This document shows positions 16,583 to 19,630 of a stretch of DNA of 19,630 bases, in pieces. Below the pieces are notes generated by a model. It did no database searches. It had not been told where the DNA came from and saw nothing but the letters and a program-made list of their open reading frames with translations. This stretch comes from an uncultured Erythrobacteraceae bacterium (GTDB taxonomy: Bacteria; Pseudomonadota; Alphaproteobacteria; Sphingomonadales; Sphingomonadaceae), in the NCBI GenBank assembly GCA_946482075.1, contig CAMLQG010000069.1, positions 1 through 19,630 of the forward strand, given 5' to 3'. A program made the translations under genes and the position numbers. The number at the start of each line of letters is the position of its first letter. The first letter of the stretch is position 1.

Positions 16583-18178
16583 TCAGTCTCTGATCAAGGC
16601 GCGCAAGCTCGCGATCCGATCCGCCTCATGGGCAGGCTTGTCGGTGCGCAACCTGCGGATACGCGGGAAGCGCATGGCGAGGCCGGATTTGTGGCGCTTG
16701 CTTTCATGGACGGAATCGAACGCCACTTCGAGGACCAGGCTCTTGTCGGTCTCCCGCACGGGACCGAAGCGGTTGACCGTATGATTGCGGACATGGCGGT
16801 CGAGCCATTTGAGTTCCTCGTCGGTGAACCCGGAATAGGCCTTGCCTACGGGCAAGAGCTCCGCCCCCCGGTCCGGATCGCCGTCCCAGCAACCGAACGT
16901 GTAATCGGAATAATAGCTCGATCGCTTCCCCGATCCGCGCTGGGCATACATCAGCACGCAATCGATCAGCAGCGGATCGCGCTTCCACTTGTACCACAGG
17001 CCGACCTTGCGCCCGGCGGTGTAGGGGCTGTCGCGTCGCTTGAGCATCAGTCCTTCGATCGCATCGTCGCGCGCGGAGGCCCGGATGGCGCTCAGCATGT
17101 CCCAATCCGTTGCCTCGACCACGGCGGACAAGTCGAAGCGATCGGCCGGCAGGCGCGGCATCAGCGCTTCCAGCCGGACGCGGCGTTCGCTCCACGCAAG
17201 CGTGCGCAGATCCTCACCATCGAGCATCAGCACATCGTAGAGGCGCACGAAGGCGGGATAGTCCGCCAGCATGGCCCTGGACACGGTCTTGCGTCCGAGC
17301 CGCTGCTGAAGCGCGTTGAAGCTCGCCGCGCCCCCGGTTTCTCCGCCCTGGTGCGAGCCGCGCACCAGCAATTCGCCATCGAGCACGGCTGGAATGGCGA
17401 GTGCGGCCGCCACTTCGGGAAAAGTGCGCGAAATATCGTCGCCCGACCGCGAATAGAGGCGCGTTTCTCCGCCCGCATGGGCGAGCTGCACGCGAATGCC
17501 GTCCCATTTCCATTCCGCGACATAGTCTGCGAGGTCGACTACCGGCTCTTCGAGCGGATGGGCGAGCATGAAGGGCCGGAACAGGGGTATCGCCTCGGCA
17601 TCGGGCGGCGGCGCGCCGTCGGCCGCCCAGGCGAAGAGTCGCGCATAGGGCGGCTCGTCCGCATGCCAATATTCCTCCACATCCTCGAGCGGGGCGCCGA
17701 AAGCCTGGGCGAAGGCGGTCTTGGCCAGTCGCGCGGAAATGCCGATCCGCATCGCGCCGGTCGCGAGCTTGAGCAGCGCATAGCGGCCGGAGGAATCCAG
17801 CCGGTCGAGCAGGGCAGGCAGGCGCACCATCACATTGGCGCGGGTCATCCCGGACAGCGCCTCCACCGCTTCGGCGACCGAAGGCGGGGGCGGCACGTCC
17901 TGGTCGGGTTCGGGCCAGAGCAGGCTCGCCGTCTCCGCCGTGTCGCCTACATAGTCCCGGCTCAGCGTCCACAGCACCGGATCGATGCGTTCCTGCATCA
18001 GATTGCGGATCGTGGCGCTCTTCACCGCGGGGAAGTCCAGCCCGTCGGTCAGCGCGGCGAGCGCCCAGCCGCGATCCTCCGGCCGCGCCTCGCGCAGATA
18101 GTCCGCGATCAGCCCCAGCTTGGCATTGCGCGAGCGGGTATAGACGAGCGCGTCGAGCAGGGCGGTGAATTCCTTCAC
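16583..18178 (-). CDS. ATP-dependent DNA ligase of the DNA-damage-response (LigC-like) cluster
   Basis: A 531-residue ATP-dependent ligase of the kind found beside bacterial Lhr helicases and implicated in resistance to cross-linking damage. Residues up to about 190 form an N-terminal DNA-binding domain. Motif I is EWKWDGIR with the AMP-accepting K224. Motif III (RLYDVLMLDGEDL), motif IV (EGLMLKRRDSPYTAG) and motif V (WYKWKRDP) follow, with an OB-fold domain ending about 531. All catalytic motifs look intact. The GTG at 18178 gives the usual family N-terminus (MKEFTALLDALVYTRSRN); a TTG two codons upstream is an alternative. The upstream gene is the associated exonuclease, but about 340 bases of repeats intervene. 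Confidence 0.9.
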   Translation of the reverse strand: MKEFTALLDALVYTRSRNAKLGLIADYLREARPEDRGWALAALTDGLDFPAVKSATIRNLMQERIDPVLWTLSRDYVGDTAETASLLWPEPDQDVPPPPSVAEAVEALSGMTRANVMVRLPALLDRLDSSGRYALLKLATGAMRIGISARLAKTAFAQAFGAPLEDVEEYWHADEPPYARLFAWAADGAPPPDAEAIPLFRPFMLAHPLEEPVVDLADYVAEWKWDGIRVQLAHAGGETRLYSRSGDDISRTFPEVAAALAIPAVLDGELLVRGSHQGGETGGAASFNALQQRLGRKTVSRAMLADYPAFVRLYDVLMLDGEDLRTLAWSERRVRLEALMPRLPADRFDLSAVVEATDWDMLSAIRASARDDAIEGLMLKRRDSPYTAGRKVGLWYKWKRDPLLIDCVLMYAQRGSGKRSSYYSDYTFGCWDGDPDRGAELLPVGKAYSGFTDEELKWLDRHVRNHTVNRFGPVRETDKSLVLEVAFDSVHESKRHKSGLAMRFPRIRRLRTDKPAHEADRIASLRALIRD

Positions 18179-18264
18179 GACCAAGCACCTGCATGTGGAA
18201 GTTGCTCTCGCGGTTCGTCATCCTGAACTTGGTTGGCGCTTATACTCTTCGCATCCGTAACCTC

Positions 18265-18357
18265 GTCATTGCGAGGAGCGAAGCGACGAAGCAATCCGGA
18301 GCCCGGCGAGAGCCGCTCTGGATGGCTTCTCCCGGCTTTCGCCGGGATCGCAATGAC
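18265..18357. repeat. Palindromic intergenic repeat, family A, copy 2
   Basis: A 93-base element bounded by GTCATTGCGAG (18265-18275) and ATCGCAATGAC (18347-18357). It shares with copy 1 at 13334-13424 the internal blocks GAAGCAATCCGGA (18288-18300), CTCTGGA (18316-18322) and a GCTTC, in the same order. It contains an inner GC-rich inverted repeat, CCCGG..CCGGG (18331-18346). Confidence 0.85.
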
Positions 18358-18387
18358 GAAGCTACGAATGTGAACGGGATATATCCC

Positions 18388-18458
18388 AACTTGGTTCGGG
18401 GTCCATTTCTCTCCACATTCCTCCGCTTGCGAAGGCGAAATGGATGCTGAACCAAGTT
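18388..18458. repeat. Long hairpin of the CCAACTTGGTTC family
   Basis: AACTTGGTTC (18388-18397) and GAACCAAGTT (18449-18458) are exact complements. Inside them TCCATTTC (18402-18409) pairs exactly with GAAATGGA (18437-18444), leaving a loop of about 27 bases that itself contains CGCTTGCGAAGGCG. The same AACTTGGTT core recurs at 18226-18234. Confidence 0.7.
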
Positions 18459-18517
18459 CGGCATGAGGATGAGGACAGGCCTGTGCCATGTCCGATGGGG
18501 GAGGATTATCGGCTGCC

Positions 18518-19522
18518 TCAATCATCCTCGTCCTCATAGCCGACGAGATCCAGAGCGCGGGCCGTGCGCTGGTGCAGCTGGTGCCAGCGCAGCAGCGCTT
18601 CCTCGCGCCCATGGGTGATCCAGCTTTCCGCCGGGTCCACTTCCTCGATCGTGCGAGTGAGCTCGTCCCAGTCGGCATGGTCGGAAACGACCAGCGGCAG
18701 TTCGACGTTGCGCTGGCGGGCGCGCTGGCGCACGCGCATCCAGCCCGATGCCATCGCGGTGATCGGATCGGGCAGGCGCCGGCTCCAGCGATCGTTCAGG
18801 GCGCTCGGCGGACAGATCACGATCGCGCCATGCAAGTCATCGCGCGACGCGTCGGCCACCAGGCGCAGATCGCCCAGATCGATGCCGAACTCCGCGTAGA
18901 GGCGGCACATCTTCTCCATCGCGCCGTGGAGCCAGATCGGCTCGGCATGGCCCGCCAGCCGCAGTTCCGCGATCAGGCGCTGCGCCTTGCCCAGTGCGTA
19001 GGCGCCGACCAGAACGCAGCCATCGGGATGGGCGGTGCGGACAGCGAGCAGCTTGCCGATCTCTTCCTCGATCGGCGGATGGCGGAAGAGGGGGAGGCCG
19101 AAAGTGGCTTCGGTGATGAAGATGTCGCAGGGTGTGACCTGGAACGGCGCGCAGGTGGGATCGGCTCGGCGCTTGTAGTCGCCCGTCACCACCACGCGTT
19201 CGCCGGAATGTTCGAGCAGGATCTGCGCGGAACCCAGGACATGGCCCGCCGGCAGGAAAGTGGCGGTCACGCCGCCGGGCAAAGCGAGAGTCTCGCCATA
19301 GGAAACCGGCTGCGTGCCTGCATCGGTCTGGTAGCGCAGCTTCATGATTGCCAGCGTCTGCGGCGTGGCGATGGTCCTGCCGTGACCGCCGCGCGCATGG
19401 TCGGCATGGCCGTGCGTGACCAAGGCGCTGCCGACGGGGCGGGCCGGATCGATCCAGCAATCCGCGGGGACCACATGGATGCCGAACGGTTCGGGTCGAA
19501 TCCATGCGAAATTGGTGGTCAT
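18518..19522 (-). CDS. Ligase-associated DNA-damage-response exonuclease (metallo-beta-lactamase/beta-CASP type)
   Basis: A 334-residue metallo-beta-lactamase-fold nuclease. The metal motif HGHADH is at 37-42, with further ligands H94 (PAGHVLG) and D115 (VVTGDYK), and a C-terminal SDHADWDEL motif of the beta-CASP type. The sequence matches the family annotated as the exonuclease of the ligase/Lhr DNA-damage cluster, expected to process DNA ends before sealing. The ATG at 19522 begins MTTNFAWIRPEP, typical of the family. Downstream lie the repeat block and then the ligase gene. The conserved partners Lhr helicase and PdeM are not next to the ligase here, though one could be outside the window. 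Confidence 0.9.
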   Translation of the reverse strand: MTTNFAWIRPEPFGIHVVPADCWIDPARPVGSALVTHGHADHARGGHGRTIATPQTLAIMKLRYQTDAGTQPVSYGETLALPGGVTATFLPAGHVLGSAQILLEHSGERVVVTGDYKRRADPTCAPFQVTPCDIFITEATFGLPLFRHPPIEEEIGKLLAVRTAHPDGCVLVGAYALGKAQRLIAELRLAGHAEPIWLHGAMEKMCRLYAEFGIDLGDLRLVADASRDDLHGAIVICPPSALNDRWSRRLPDPITAMASGWMRVRQRARQRNVELPLVVSDHADWDELTRTIEEVDPAESWITHGREEALLRWHQLHQRTARALDLVGYEDEDD

Positions 19523-19603
19523 GAGCGGAAAACCGGTGAGCGGGGCGAGAGGTTCCGGCGTTTCGCTCCCCTCCCGTTGGCGCTGCGCGCCGCCTGCGGC
19601 TCC

Positions 19604-19625
19604 AGGGGAAGGGTGGGGGGTGGGG
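19604..19625 (+). other. G-rich run with quadruplex potential upstream of the exonuclease gene
   Basis: Four G-tracts, GGGG (19605-19608), GGG (19611-19613), GGGGGG (19615-19620) and GGGG (19622-19625), are separated by one or two bases, which fits an intramolecular G-quadruplex. The run lies about 80 bases upstream of the exonuclease start on the opposite strand. It is preceded by the GC-rich tract CTCCCCTCCCG near 19567 that can partly pair with it. Structure formation is not shown. Confidence 0.4.
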
Positions 19626-19630
19626 CATAG

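Larger units (their letters stand above)
18218..18472. repeat. Nested palindromic repeat block between ligase and exonuclease genes
   Basis: The 339-base gap between the genes is almost all inverted repeats. Outer pieces TCATCCTGAACTTGGTT (18218-18234) and AACCAAGTTCGGCATGAGGATGA (18450-18472) are near complements. Inside is a 50-base arm pair (18225-18274 with 18348-18397), 36 of 50 positions complementary without gaps, enclosing family A copy 2. A further hairpin occupies 18388-18458. No transposase frame is present. The size and symmetry resemble a non-autonomous MITE-like or REP-type composite. Confidence 0.75.

Noticed and set aside
16529..18226. A 565-codon open frame on the plus strand opposite the ligase
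   Set aside because: Antisense shadow; the minus-strand ligase has all nucleotidyl-transferase motifs.
18193..18450. An 85-codon plus-strand frame in the repeat block
   Set aside because: It is a translation of the palindromic repeats (VIARSEATKQS), a familiar spurious product.

Overview
The window is a dense, GC-rich piece of bacterial chromosome that looks like an alphaproteobacterium of the order Sphingomonadales. This rests on the protein families (Suv3-like helicase, CarD, 7Fe ferredoxin, glycine-zipper surface protein), on a HemB metal site of the magnesium type, and on intergenic palindromic repeats of an alphaproteobacterial style. No species can be named from sequence alone. Nearly all genes are core or housekeeping. 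No phage, IS transposase, CRISPR, tRNA or rRNA is visible.

Layout. 3-974 (+) is the 3' part of chromosomal parB, cut by the left edge. 1050-1691 (-) is a secreted glycine-zipper protein. 1906-3366 (+) is a membrane-anchored PQQ/sorbosone-dehydrogenase-like protein. A minus-strand pair follows: an acyl-CoA dehydrogenase (5957-4215) and, 10 bases downstream, a DUF815-type AAA ATPase (4204-3380). 6020-6976 (+) is a Sua5-type threonylcarbamoyl-AMP synthase, whose stop codon overlaps that of a small convergent lipoprotein gene (7272-6973). carD (7975-7442, -) ends in a very clear UUCG terminator.

8257-11475 (-) is a tight cluster of Suv3-like helicase, S4-domain protein and ferredoxin fdxA, followed by two hairpins before carD. 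Divergent from the helicase is a membrane-anchored M23 peptidase (11680-13314, +). After a palindromic repeat come hemB, a gamma-class carbonic anhydrase-like gene and a DUF167 gene (13505-15337, +), closely packed. An APH-like kinase (16530-15358, -), an ATP-dependent DNA ligase (18178-16583, -) and a beta-CASP-type exonuclease (19522-18518, -) fill the right end.

How the genes relate. The exonuclease and ligase are two members of the bacterial Lhr-associated DNA-damage cluster. Here they are separated by about 340 bases of nested palindromic repeats, and no Lhr helicase or PdeM phosphoesterase lies next to the ligase. This repeat block, with a second copy of one repeat between the M23 gene and hemB, is the most unusual structure in the window. 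I see no convincing new multi-gene system. The better leads are the repeat family, the hairpins between fdxA and carD with the long carD leader, the possible leaderless start of the sorbosone dehydrogenase-like gene, and a G-quadruplex-like G-run at the right edge.
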